This document shows positions 18,591 through 26,032 of a stretch of DNA of 64,000 nt, piece after piece. The position numbers were made by a program, and so were the translations under genes. This DNA is from Lebetimonas sp. JH292. GTDB lineage: Bacteria; Campylobacterota; Campylobacteria; Campylobacterales; Nautiliaceae. The stretch spans positions 381,001 to 445,000 of the forward strand of contig NZ_ATHQ01000001.1 of NCBI RefSeq assembly GCF_000523275.1, written 5' to 3'. The notes below the pieces were generated by a model. It made no database searches, was not told where the DNA came from, and was given only the letters and a program-made list of their open reading frames with translations. Position 1 is the stretch's first letter. Every line of letters begins with the position of its first letter.

Positions 18591-18618
18591 ATGTAAAATG
18601 GATAATGAAAAATGGGAA
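18587..18618 (+). repeat. Heptad-spaced ATG array at the polA/lipoprotein junction
   Basis: ATG occurs at 18591, 18598, 18605 and 18612, exactly 7 bp apart (TAAAATG, GATAATG, AAAAATG). This looks like another member of the 7-bp repeat family, here extending the N terminus of the downstream gene. Confidence 0.6.
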
Positions 18619-19678
18619 ATTAATATTTTTACTGTTTTTAATATTTTTTACCGCTTGTAGCGAAAAGCAGATAAATATTTATGCAGTTGCAAAACCCAAT
18701 GAAATACAAAACGAAAAAATAAGATTTATAAAAATAGATAAAATTCAAAATGACAAAACAGACCTTAAAGACAAAATTATTCAAAAAATAAAAGTTGTTA
18801 ATAATATAAAACCAGACTATTTTCATATAAATCCAACAAATTACAAATCTGTTTTGAGCGGAACAGAAAAAATAAACAAAAATGATATTTTTTATTACAA
18901 AAAAGTAAAAATAATCTATAAAAACAACAGATGTAAAGTAACCCTTTATCCCTGTAGGGAAATAGGAGGCAGATTTTTCTGCAACTATTCAAACCCGATT
19001 CATTATTCTTTAAAAAATTTTAAAAATATTCAAAAAAAGAGTTATCAAAACGGGGATTATATTTTAATTAATAACTTTATTTATAAAGAACGGATATATT
19101 GTAAATCTGAATTTACCACAATAAAATGCGAAAAAAAAGAAATTACACTTAAAAGCAAATTAAACATAAAAGATAAAAACAGTAATTTACTTTTTTCAAA
19201 AACCTATAAAAAAATATCTATAAACGACCCGTGTCAAAATATAAAAGAAATTTACCCAAATGAAACAAAAGAATATAAAGCATATTTAGATTTTAATCAA
19301 AAAGCCATCACCCTTGCATATGATACAGCCTCTAATTTTATAGAAGATATAGCCCCCCATTATATTACTTTCAGTGCAAAATTATTTGACAATGCGGATG
19401 TAAGTATGAAATATTTTGATAAAAAAACATTTGAAAATATTATAGATACAATAAACAAAAACCCGTCCAAAACAAAAAATTTATTAAATAAAATACAAAA
19501 ACTTTCAATTAAATACCCAAAAAGCTGTGTTATAAAATACGATTTGGCCGTTATGTATTTGAAAATAAAAAATTACCAAAAAGCAAAAAATTTATTAATA
19601 AATCTAAATAACTGCAATAAAGATATTCAAAAAGAAAGGGATAGATTATTCAATATTTTACAAAAGGTTTATTTCTAA
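18587..19678 (+). CDS. Putative lipoprotein with C-terminal TPR-like helices
   Basis: A 363-residue product from 18587, or 357 from the ATG at 18605. The signal LIFLLFLIFFTAC ends in a lipobox (FTAC), so the Cys should be lipidated. The better start is probably 18605, since the leading MNVKWI is repeat-derived. The middle is Lys/Asn-rich with paired cysteines (VTLYPCREIGGRFFCNYS), and the last 80 residues form TPR-like helices (YDLAVMYLKIKNYQKAKNLLINLNNC). Translationally coupled to polA by ATGA. Function unknown; overlaps the convergent methyltransferase gene by 29 bp. Confidence 0.72.
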   Translation: MNVKWIMKNGKLIFLLFLIFFTACSEKQINIYAVAKPNEIQNEKIRFIKIDKIQNDKTDLKDKIIQKIKVVNNIKPDYFHINPTNYKSVLSGTEKINKNDIFYYKKVKIIYKNNRCKVTLYPCREIGGRFFCNYSNPIHYSLKNFKNIQKKSYQNGDYILINNFIYKERIYCKSEFTTIKCEKKEITLKSKLNIKDKNSNLLFSKTYKKISINDPCQNIKEIYPNETKEYKAYLDFNQKAITLAYDTASNFIEDIAPHYITFSAKLFDNADVSMKYFDKKTFENIIDTINKNPSKTKNLLNKIQKLSIKYPKSCVIKYDLAVMYLKIKNYQKAKNLLINLNNCNKDIQKERDRLFNILQKVYF

Positions 19679-20156
19679 TAACCTCAATCCCCATTTTCAA
19701 GCATTTAAAAGAAAATTTAAAAGGGGGTGTTTTTGCAATGTATTCGCAATAGCTTTTTCCAAATTTTTTAATAGCTTCAGCCTCTTCTACAAATAAAATA
19801 AACATAGCTCCCAAAAACATAAGCCAGCCGGCAAATAAAACAGCTATAATTTTTGAGCTTAAAAGAGCAACTCCTACCATCAAAAACATATTTCCAAACT
19901 GCCCGGGGTGTCTCATACAGCTAAAAATTCCGACATTTACAAATTTATCCGGAGGGGAAAATTTATCTGTTTTAACTTTGTGTCCGTAAAGTTTAAGAGT
20001 TCTTCCCGCAATTGAATTTAACATAATGGCATAAATTATAAACAAAACCCCTAAAATTTCTAAAAACAGATTTTTTTCAATTAATCTCGGGGCAAAAAAG
20101 CAAACTCCTAAATCGGCTAAAAACAAAACTATCCAGTATGTAAATCTTTTTTTCAT
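19650..20156 (-). CDS. Isoprenylcysteine carboxyl methyltransferase-like membrane protein
   Basis: A 168-residue membrane protein with about four to five hydrophobic segments and the conserved RHPGQFGNMFLMVGVALLS segment of the ICMT/PEMT phospholipid methyltransferase-like superfamily. A conserved C-terminal EEAEAIKKFGKSYCEYIAKTP stretch matches the 'E...L...FG..Y..Y......F' signature of this group. Bacterial substrates are largely unknown. The start overlaps the rmuC stop by 4 bp, so the two are co-transcribed. Confidence 0.8.
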   Translation of the reverse strand: MKKRFTYWIVLFLADLGVCFFAPRLIEKNLFLEILGVLFIIYAIMLNSIAGRTLKLYGHKVKTDKFSPPDKFVNVGIFSCMRHPGQFGNMFLMVGVALLSSKIIAVLFAGWLMFLGAMFILFVEEAEAIKKFGKSYCEYIAKTPPFKFSFKCLKMGIEVIRNKPFVKY

Positions 20157-21625
20157 TTTTCACTTTCTATTTTTGCAATTTCAACATAATCTTTCGGCAA
20201 CTCTTTTTTAGGTTTAATCCCCGCTTTGTCTTTTAATCTGCTGATTTGTGAAATTACATTTCCCCTTCCGGTAATCAGTTTGTTTTTTGCACTTTCAAAA
20301 GATTTTCCGGCTTTGTCTATTGAGTCTCCCACTTTTTCAAAATCTTCTATAAAACCTCTTATTTTATCGTATAAGTTTTCGGCAGATTTAACAACTTCGG
20401 CAATGTTTTTTGCCTGTTTTTCGTATCTCCAGGAAACTTCAATACTTCTAAGAGCAGCCAAAAGGGTAGTAGGAGATGTTAAAATTATCCTTTTTTTAAA
20501 TGCATATTCAAATAAACCCGGCTCATTTTCAAGTGCCAGCATCAAAGCCCCTTCAATCGGTACAAACATTAAAATAAAATCAAGTGAATTATGATTTAGG
20601 GATTCATATTTTTTTTCGGCCAGTGTGTCAATGTGTCTTTTTACCGAAATCAGATGATTTTTCAAAGCATCTTCATTTCCCCCAACATATTCGTCATATG
20701 CATTTAAAGAGACTTTTGAATCTATTATGACAATTCTTTCATTTGGAAGATATACCACCACATCCGGTCTTAATATTTTATTTCCGTCTTTAAACACCAC
20801 TTCTCTTTTAAACTCTTCCCCTTCCCTTAACCCGCTCATTTCAAGTATTCTCTCAAGCACAACCTCACCCCAGTTTCCAACCTTTTTAACATCCCCTTTT
20901 AAGGCTTTTGTCAGATTATTTGCATCCTGGCTTAGCTGCTGGTTTAATTCTTTCAAATTCTTAAGTTCATTAAAAAGTGAAGATATGTTTTTAATTTCAC
21001 TTTCATACAGTTTATTTACTCTTTCTTTAAAATCTTTTAAATTATTGTTAAGAGGATTTAATATATTTTCAAAATTTTTAATACCGTCGTTTGAAAGTTT
21101 TTTGGCATTTTCTTCTAAAATTTTATTTGCAACATTTTCAAAAGCCGTTTTTAACTCTTCTTCGCTTTTTTTGATAATTGAGAGTTTTTCTTCGTAAGCT
21201 TTTTGCTCTTCATTTAGCTTTGTCTGAAGTTCTTTTATTAACGCTTTGTCTTTTTGGTTTTCTTTCAAAAGAGCGTCATATTTTTCTTTTATCTCTTCCA
21301 AAAACGAAAGTTTTTCATTTAAAGCCGATTTTTCTTCAGAAAGTCTGTTTTTTTCGTTTCTTAATTTTTCATATTCTGTTTTTATATTTTCATATTCTTT
21401 TATTTTTTCTTCTAAATTTTCAATTTCTTTTTCCATAACGGCTGCCTGAGCCATATGATTTTGAAAATTCTCTTTTGTTTGTCCGTATATTTTATTCAAT
21501 TCTTCAAACTCGGCTTTGACTTTTTCATTTTCCGATTTTGTTTTATTCATCACATAATACATAAAGCCTATAGCCACAAAAGCTAAAACAACAATTAAAA
21601 TAATAATTAAATAAATTTCTTTCAT
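20153..21625 (-). CDS. rmuC: DNA recombination protein RmuC
   Basis: A 490-residue RmuC-family protein: N-terminal membrane anchor (about 4-24), a long coiled coil (25 to about 230, heptads of E/K/L) and the RmuC nuclease-like domain with GDVKKVGNWGEVVLERILEMSGL, VIIDSKVSLNAYDEY and PTTLLAALRSIEVSWRYEKQ. The family limits inversion at short inverted repeats in E. coli, which is of interest in a genome rich in short palindromic repeats. Normal length; RBS GGAGACGGG-like before the ATG. Confidence 0.93.
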   Translation of the reverse strand: MKEIYLIIILIVVLAFVAIGFMYYVMNKTKSENEKVKAEFEELNKIYGQTKENFQNHMAQAAVMEKEIENLEEKIKEYENIKTEYEKLRNEKNRLSEEKSALNEKLSFLEEIKEKYDALLKENQKDKALIKELQTKLNEEQKAYEEKLSIIKKSEEELKTAFENVANKILEENAKKLSNDGIKNFENILNPLNNNLKDFKERVNKLYESEIKNISSLFNELKNLKELNQQLSQDANNLTKALKGDVKKVGNWGEVVLERILEMSGLREGEEFKREVVFKDGNKILRPDVVVYLPNERIVIIDSKVSLNAYDEYVGGNEDALKNHLISVKRHIDTLAEKKYESLNHNSLDFILMFVPIEGALMLALENEPGLFEYAFKKRIILTSPTTLLAALRSIEVSWRYEKQAKNIAEVVKSAENLYDKIRGFIEDFEKVGDSIDKAGKSFESAKNKLITGRGNVISQISRLKDKAGIKPKKELPKDYVEIAKIESEK

Positions 21626-21634
21626 CCCGTCTCC

Positions 21635-22198
21635 TTAAATTATTTTTTCAAATTTTCTCAAATTTTTACGTCTGATTTTGACGCCCGGCAGATACTTTTC
21701 AACCAAAGTCCAAAAATTCCTGCCGTGATTTTTATGTTTAATATGGGCTAGTTCATGCACAACAACATATTCAATCAGCTCTATAGGAAGTTTTGCAAGA
21801 AAATAATTAAAACTGACGGAATTTTTATAACTGCAGCTTCCCCATCTTGTTTTATTGAATCTAAAAGATATTTTAGCAGGATGCAGATTCATTTTATTAG
21901 CATACTTATAAACAATCGGCAAGATAACTTCAGGCAGTTTATTTTTATAGATTTCTTTTTCGTCAATTCCGTTTTTTATATATTTTTTTCCAAAAAGATA
22001 ATAATAATTCACATTTTTTTGTTTTTCAATTATGTGGTCGGCATACTTTAAAATGAACTTTTTTACAAAATCATTTGACACAAATCTGTTTGCACTAACC
22101 TCCACATGAGAATCATAAATTCTTAAATAAATATGCTTTATAGGCTTTTTTATTATTTTATATTTTATTTCAACCCCGTTAAAAAAAAGTTTATCCAT
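21635..22198 (-). CDS. YgjP-like metallopeptidase (M48/DUF45)
   Basis: A 187-residue protein with the zinc-binding motif HELAHIKHKNHGRNFW near residues 143-158 and RWGSCSYKNSVSFNY upstream, as in the YgjP/DUF45 family of minigluzincin-like metallopeptidases. There is no signal sequence, so it is cytoplasmic. It overlaps the end of magIII by 8 bp. In this family members lie next to type I restriction or repair genes in various bacteria; the physiological substrate is not known. Confidence 0.87.
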   Translation of the reverse strand: MDKLFFNGVEIKYKIIKKPIKHIYLRIYDSHVEVSANRFVSNDFVKKFILKYADHIIEKQKNVNYYYLFGKKYIKNGIDEKEIYKNKLPEVILPIVYKYANKMNLHPAKISFRFNKTRWGSCSYKNSVSFNYFLAKLPIELIEYVVVHELAHIKHKNHGRNFWTLVEKYLPGVKIRRKNLRKFEKII

Positions 22199-22856
22199 TT
22201 TTCATAAACTCCACTATTTTACCATGAAACCTTGCATAACACAAATTCAAATCGTTTTCATAAATTTCAGCCAATTTACCCCAGTTTTCTTCCACTCCCC
22301 TCTCAAACCACTCTTTCATATCATCATAACTTTCAAACTCAAAGCCTTTTTTCTTAAGGAGTCTTTTTGTGTATGCATCCATAACCATAGTTTCTTTGAA
22401 ACAGGCATAGCATAATATACTGTCAGCCGTTTCGAATCCTATTCCTTTTTGGCTTAAAAGCCACTCACGGGTTACATTTTCTTTAAAATTTTCAAAATCA
22501 CCAAAATCTCTTAAAATATTTCTTGAAAGTGCTATCAGTCTTTTTGCTTTTTGATTGTAAAATCCGGCAGATTTAATAAGCTCAGCCAAATAAGAAGGCT
22601 CAAAACTTGCCACTTCTTCAATTCTCCATTCTCCATCACGGCCGCTTGAAAAGCGGCCAGATGAGCAAAGCTCACTTTTCATTTTTAACTGATTTAACGC
22701 TTTTTCAACATTCTCCCATTTAGTATTTTGCGTTAAAACAGCACCTACCACCACTTCAAAAGTACCGGCATCCGGCCACCAGTATTTTGGCTTATTTTTT
22801 AACAGCTCTTTTTTTCTAAGTTCTTCTAACAGTTCATATGAATTGCTAAATTCCAT
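22191..22856 (-). CDS. magIII: 3-methyladenine DNA glycosylase, MagIII type
   Basis: An HhH-GPD glycosylase of the Helicobacter MagIII type, shown by YWWPDAGTFEVVVGAVLTQNTKWENVEKAL, SAGFYNQKAKRLIALSRNIL, KGIGFETADSILCYAC, VMDAYTKRLL with the catalytic Asp, and the C-terminal YARFHGKIVEF. It lacks the endonuclease III iron-sulfur cysteines, as expected for MagIII. The start at 22856 (GGAGGAG before MEFSNSYELL) is better than the ATG at 22877, which lies in repeat DNA. Between ALNQLK and EEVASFEP, about 20 residues (KSELCSSGRFSSGRDGEW...) are encoded by an in-frame palindromic repeat copy. It removes alkylated purines. Confidence 0.88.
   Translation of the reverse strand: MEFSNSYELLEELRKKELLKNKPKYWWPDAGTFEVVVGAVLTQNTKWENVEKALNQLKMKSELCSSGRFSSGRDGEWRIEEVASFEPSYLAELIKSAGFYNQKAKRLIALSRNILRDFGDFENFKENVTREWLLSQKGIGFETADSILCYACFKETMVMDAYTKRLLKKKGFEFESYDDMKEWFERGVEENWGKLAEIYENDLNLCYARFHGKIVEFMKNG
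22618..22692 (-). repeat. Palindromic repeat inserted in frame inside magIII
   Basis: On the coding strand the segment reads AAAAGTGAGC-TTT-GCTC, then ATCTGGCCGCTT-TTC-AAGCGGCC, then GTGATGGAGAATGGAGAA. It contains an 8-bp stem (22640-22647 with 22651-22658) and a small GAGC/GCTC stem (22663-22673), and is flanked by 7-bp words. The same modules in the same order occur between the efflux genes at 2317-2365. The copy keeps the reading frame and has no stop in it, so it is translated. Confidence 0.85.
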
Positions 22857-22861
22857 CTCTC

Positions 22862-23112
22862 CTCCATTTTCCACCATGGCCGCTTTTCAAGCAGCCAGGT
22901 GAGCTTAATTCGCTTTGCTCATTTTCGCTCATTTTTCACTTTTCACTTTTCATCATGGCCGCTTTTCAAGCAGCCAGATGAGCTTAATTCGCTTTACTCA
23001 TTTGCGCTCATTTTTCACTTTTCACTTGAAACTTGGCTACTTGGAACTTGGCAACTTGTCAACTCCCAACTCACTACTCACAACTCACTACTCACAACTC
23101 ACTACTCACTAC
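22862..23112. repeat. Large composite repeat block (two 79-bp palindromic units plus heptad arrays)
   Basis: Two tandem units begin with CATGGCCGCTTTTCAAGCAG at 22875 and at 22954 (79 bp apart) and differ at only a few positions. Each continues through GTGAGCTTAATTCGCTTTGC and 7-mers of the TTTTCAC type. They are followed by 7-mers of the ACTTGGC/TACTTGG/AACTTGG type (23025-23065) and then by CTCACTA/CTCACAA units to 23112. The block separates magIII from the phosphoesterase gene and provides the last residues of that gene (VVSSEL). The plus-strand ORFs through it (LTTHYS-like peptides) are not considered genes. Confidence 0.9.
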
Positions 23113-23895
23113 TTTCGCTTCCTGTGTTACAATAAGTTCTCCATCATCAAAAGCTTTATATTTTTTGGCTGAAATCGATTTTTTAGCATCCGTATTAATA
23201 ACAACCGCCTGAAAAATTGTTTTGCATTTCTTAGGCACGTCAAAATTATGCTTAAGCCCTGTGAGAGAGTTCATAATAGGGGCGTTTTCTTTTATGCCTA
23301 TTACATTATCCCTGCATCCGCTAAGCCCTATATCCGTTAAATAGCAAGTCCCATCATTTATTTGTAAATCATCGGTTCCTATATGTGTATGGGTTCCGAT
23401 AATCGCTCCAACTTTTCCTTTTAGCAGATGAAAAAGAGTTCTTTTTTCAGCAGTAGCTTCTGCATGAAAATCTATAAAAATAAATTTTTCTTCTTTTAAA
23501 TTATCTACAAAATTTTTAATTTCAATAAAAGGATTTTTTCCATAAGGCATCGTAAAATTTCCCATAGCATTAATTACAATTATATTTTCATCTTCATAAT
23601 ACCATCTGCCCGGAGCTTCAAAATAATTAAGAGGTCTTAGTATCTTACCTTCGCTAAGCAGCTGCAAAGCTTCTTTTTTTTTATCAAAAGTATGGTTTCC
23701 GCCTGTAAAAATATCAATTCCGGCATTTTTCATCTCTTCATATGTTTTAACTGTAATTCCAAATCCATGGGTAATATTTTCATAATTTCCTATTACATAG
23801 TCAATATTTTCTGTTTCTTTTATAAGCGGCAGATATTTTTTTACCGTTTTTCTGCCCGGCTTTCCCACAATATCACCTATAAAAAGTATATTCAT
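23092..23895 (-). CDS. YmdB-type metallophosphoesterase
   Basis: A 267-residue calcineurin-like phosphoesterase of the YmdB family (cyclic-nucleotide phosphodiesterase family, TIGR00282 type). Metal ligands are visible in MNILFIGDIVGKPGR, GNYENITHGFGIT, GGNHTFDKK, IDFHAEATAEK and GTHTHIGTDD, with a conserved YLTDIGLSGCRDNVIG loop. In Firmicutes YmdB hydrolyses 2',3'- or 3',5'-cAMP and influences biofilm choices; in Campylobacterota the role is not established. The final residues VVSSEL and the TGA come from a CTCACTA-type repeat array. The start is divergent from the next gene with only about 25 bp between. Confidence 0.87.
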   Translation of the reverse strand: MNILFIGDIVGKPGRKTVKKYLPLIKETENIDYVIGNYENITHGFGITVKTYEEMKNAGIDIFTGGNHTFDKKKEALQLLSEGKILRPLNYFEAPGRWYYEDENIIVINAMGNFTMPYGKNPFIEIKNFVDNLKEEKFIFIDFHAEATAEKRTLFHLLKGKVGAIIGTHTHIGTDDLQINDGTCYLTDIGLSGCRDNVIGIKENAPIMNSLTGLKHNFDVPKKCKTIFQAVVINTDAKKSISAKKYKAFDDGELIVTQEAKVVSSEL

Positions 23896-23920
23896 TTATC
23901 ACCTTTGATATAATTTGATT

Positions 23921-24727
23921 ATGAAAAAGTTTATATTATTTGTAATTATAATCAATTTATTCGCCGGCAGTATCAATGACACTAATTCAACCCATAAAAT
24001 AATAGTAGGCTATAAAAAAAATTTTATTGACAAAATAAATTATTTTGTACCGGACTTTTTAAAAATTTCAACGGAGACATCATTTGTAAATATAAGAATT
24101 TATGAAGATACATTAACTCAAAAAACACCTTCAGCTTCTGTGGGTATAAATATTAAACTGCCCGAATTTTTTGTAAAAAAAATTAAAACAAAAAATAAAA
24201 ATGTAAACAATGCCAAAAAAAAAGAGTATTCGTCAATCATTTTTAAATTAAGGCCGTTTATAAGAATAAAAAAACACAGAATTTTTTTCTTTCAAAACAT
24301 AATCGAATATAAAAAAACTTATTTAAACAATGAATTTGGAATATCAAATAAAATAAATTATTATCCGTTTGAAAATTATTGGGAAGAAAATATCAATTTT
24401 GCCTATTTCAAATATTTAAAAAACATTTTTGGAGCCAATTTAAATATTTCTACAGATAAAGAAAATTTCCCGACAAAATATTATTCTTTAAATTTTTCTG
24501 TTTCTAATTTCAAAAGAAAATTTATCTCTTCTTATGGATATGAAATCGGGGGAAGCACTGATAATAATCCTTTTATTTATTATCATAAGTTATTTATAAA
24601 TTTCAGAAAAACACTTTTTAATAAAAAATATATATATCTGGAATTAATGCCTTATTTTTTAATTTCAAAAGATTATGACTTCAAATTAAAACCGGCTGTT
24701 ACTTCATCAATAAATATAAAATTTTAG
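23921..24727 (+). CDS. Putative exported beta-rich (outer-membrane-like) protein
   Basis: A 268-residue protein from the ATG at 23921 (a TTG at 23915 would add MI). It has a signal-like N terminus KKFILFVIIINLFAGS and then alternating aromatic and polar residues typical of beta strands (YYPFENYWEENINFAYFKYL, LYLELMPYFLIS-like C terminus), suggesting a small beta-barrel. I do not recognise a named family. A TATAAT at 23909-23914 lies only 6 bp before the ATG, so a leaderless mRNA is conceivable. hisS follows 26 bp downstream. Confidence 0.6.
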   Translation: MKKFILFVIIINLFAGSINDTNSTHKIIVGYKKNFIDKINYFVPDFLKISTETSFVNIRIYEDTLTQKTPSASVGINIKLPEFFVKKIKTKNKNVNNAKKKEYSSIIFKLRPFIRIKKHRIFFFQNIIEYKKTYLNNEFGISNKINYYPFENYWEENINFAYFKYLKNIFGANLNISTDKENFPTKYYSLNFSVSNFKRKFISSYGYEIGGSTDNNPFIYYHKLFINFRKTLFNKKYIYLELMPYFLISKDYDFKLKPAVTSSINIKF

Positions 24728-24753
24728 ATAAAATTTCAATAAAAAGGCTATTG

Positions 24754-25917
24754 ATGATTAAAGCTCTAAGAGGCATGAAAGATATTATCGAAGATAAAAG
24801 ATTTTTAAAAATTTACGACACAGCAAGAGAAGTCGCCGAAAGTTACGGATACGGATATATAGAAACGCCTATTTTGGAAGAAACCGGACTTTTTAAAAGA
24901 AGTGTCGGGGAAAGCAGTGATATTGTAAACAAAGAAATGTACGAGTTTAAAGACAGGGGCGGAAATGATGTATGTCTCCGTCCCGAAGGCACCGCAGGGG
25001 TTGTAAGAAGTTTTATCGAGCATAAATTTGACAGAGTGCAAACTCCTAAAAGATTTTGGTATTTCGGCCCTATGTTTAGATACGAAAGGCCCCAAAAAGG
25101 AAGACTCAGAGAATTTCACCAGTTCGGAATCGAAAGTTTCGGAGAATCAAGCGTATACGAAGATGTTTTAATAATCGCCGTTGCAGCCGATATTTTTAAA
25201 AAATTAAACATCGATTTTACATTAAAAATAAATTCTCTTGGCTGTGAAAAATGCATGCCTGAATATAAAAACAAATTAGTTTCATTTCTTGAAAAAAACA
25301 AAGACAAATTATGCGAAGACTGCCAAAGAAGAATAAACCAAAATCCGATTCGTACACTTGATTGTAAAAACTCTTCATGCCAGGCGATTTTAAAAAACGC
25401 TCCGAAAATTACAGACAATCTGTGCGAAAACTGTTTGAGTGATTTTGAAAAATTAAAAGAAGGGCTAAACGCTTTAAAAATACCTTTTGAAATAGATAAA
25501 CACTTAGTAAGAGGTCTTGATTATTACACAAAAACAACATTTGAATTTATAAGTAACAGTATCGGTGCTCAAAGTGCAATTTGCGGCGGCGGAAGATATG
25601 ACAGACTGGTTGAAATGCTTGGAGGAAAACCGACTCCCGGTGTCGGATTTGCGATAGGAATTGAAAGGATTATGGATTTGATTTATATAAACAGCGAAAG
25701 AAACGGTATCTATATGGGTGCATTAATTCAGGAGGCTCTCCCTTTTATATTAAAAAAAGCAAACGAACTTAGAAGAGAAGAAAAAGTATTTGCAGAAGTT
25801 AAAATAAAATCACTTAAAGCGCATTTAAAAGCTGCGGATAAAGGAAACTATAAAAAAGCCCTGATTGTGGGGGAAGACGAATTAAAAAGCGGAAAATTTT
25901 TTGAAAAAGAACTATAA
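24754..25917 (+). CDS. hisS: Histidyl-tRNA synthetase
   Basis: A class II synthetase of 387 residues. Visible are motif 2 (FWYFGPMFRYERPQKGRLRE), the histidine signatures LVRGLDYYTKTTFEF and GGGRYDRLV, and motif 3 (GVGFAIGIERI). The anticodon-binding domain begins near residue 320 and ends abruptly at ALIVGEDELKSGKFFEKEL. Family members usually continue about 15-30 residues with a further strand. A GTGAGTA-type array and hairpin start directly after the stop, so the C terminus may have been shortened by repeat insertion. The ATG at 24754 is preferred to the TTG just before it. Confidence 0.95.
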   Translation: MIKALRGMKDIIEDKRFLKIYDTAREVAESYGYGYIETPILEETGLFKRSVGESSDIVNKEMYEFKDRGGNDVCLRPEGTAGVVRSFIEHKFDRVQTPKRFWYFGPMFRYERPQKGRLREFHQFGIESFGESSVYEDVLIIAVAADIFKKLNIDFTLKINSLGCEKCMPEYKNKLVSFLEKNKDKLCEDCQRRINQNPIRTLDCKNSSCQAILKNAPKITDNLCENCLSDFEKLKEGLNALKIPFEIDKHLVRGLDYYTKTTFEFISNSIGAQSAICGGGRYDRLVEMLGGKPTPGVGFAIGIERIMDLIYINSERNGIYMGALIQEALPFILKKANELRREEKVFAEVKIKSLKAHLKAADKGNYKKALIVGEDELKSGKFFEKEL

Positions 25918-25918
25918 A

Positions 25919-26008
25919 ATAGTGAGTAGTGAGTTGTGAGCCTGCCCGGCCGTTTGAAAAACGGCGGGGTGGTTAGTGGTGAGTAGTAAAGTTGCCAAGT
26001 AAACTTTT
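25919..26008 (+). repeat. Composite repeat after hisS (heptads plus CCGTTT hairpin)
   Basis: Units AGTGAGT, AGTGAGT, TGTGAG lead into a GC-rich hairpin CCGTTT-GAA-AAACGG (25950-25964, extended by flanking CCCGG and CGGGG), then TGGTTAGTGGTGAGTAGTAA and AAAGTTGCCAAGTAAACTTT. The palindrome is a sequence variant of the GGCCGCTT/AAGCGGCC type, with both arms changed together. The hairpin could act as a terminator or mRNA end for hisS. Confidence 0.85.
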
Positions 26009-26032
26009 TACTTTTAATTAAAAGGGTTTTTT

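Noticed and set aside
22899-23172. Plus-strand ORFs with LTTHYSLL-type peptides (also at 2113-2313 on the minus strand)
   Set aside because: They arise because the reverse strand of the GTGAGTA arrays lacks stop codons; not real genes.
23909-23921. Leaderless promoter (TATAAT directly before the ATG)
   Set aside because: The hexamer alone in AT-rich DNA is weak evidence and no good -35 was seen; mentioned only in the gene entry.
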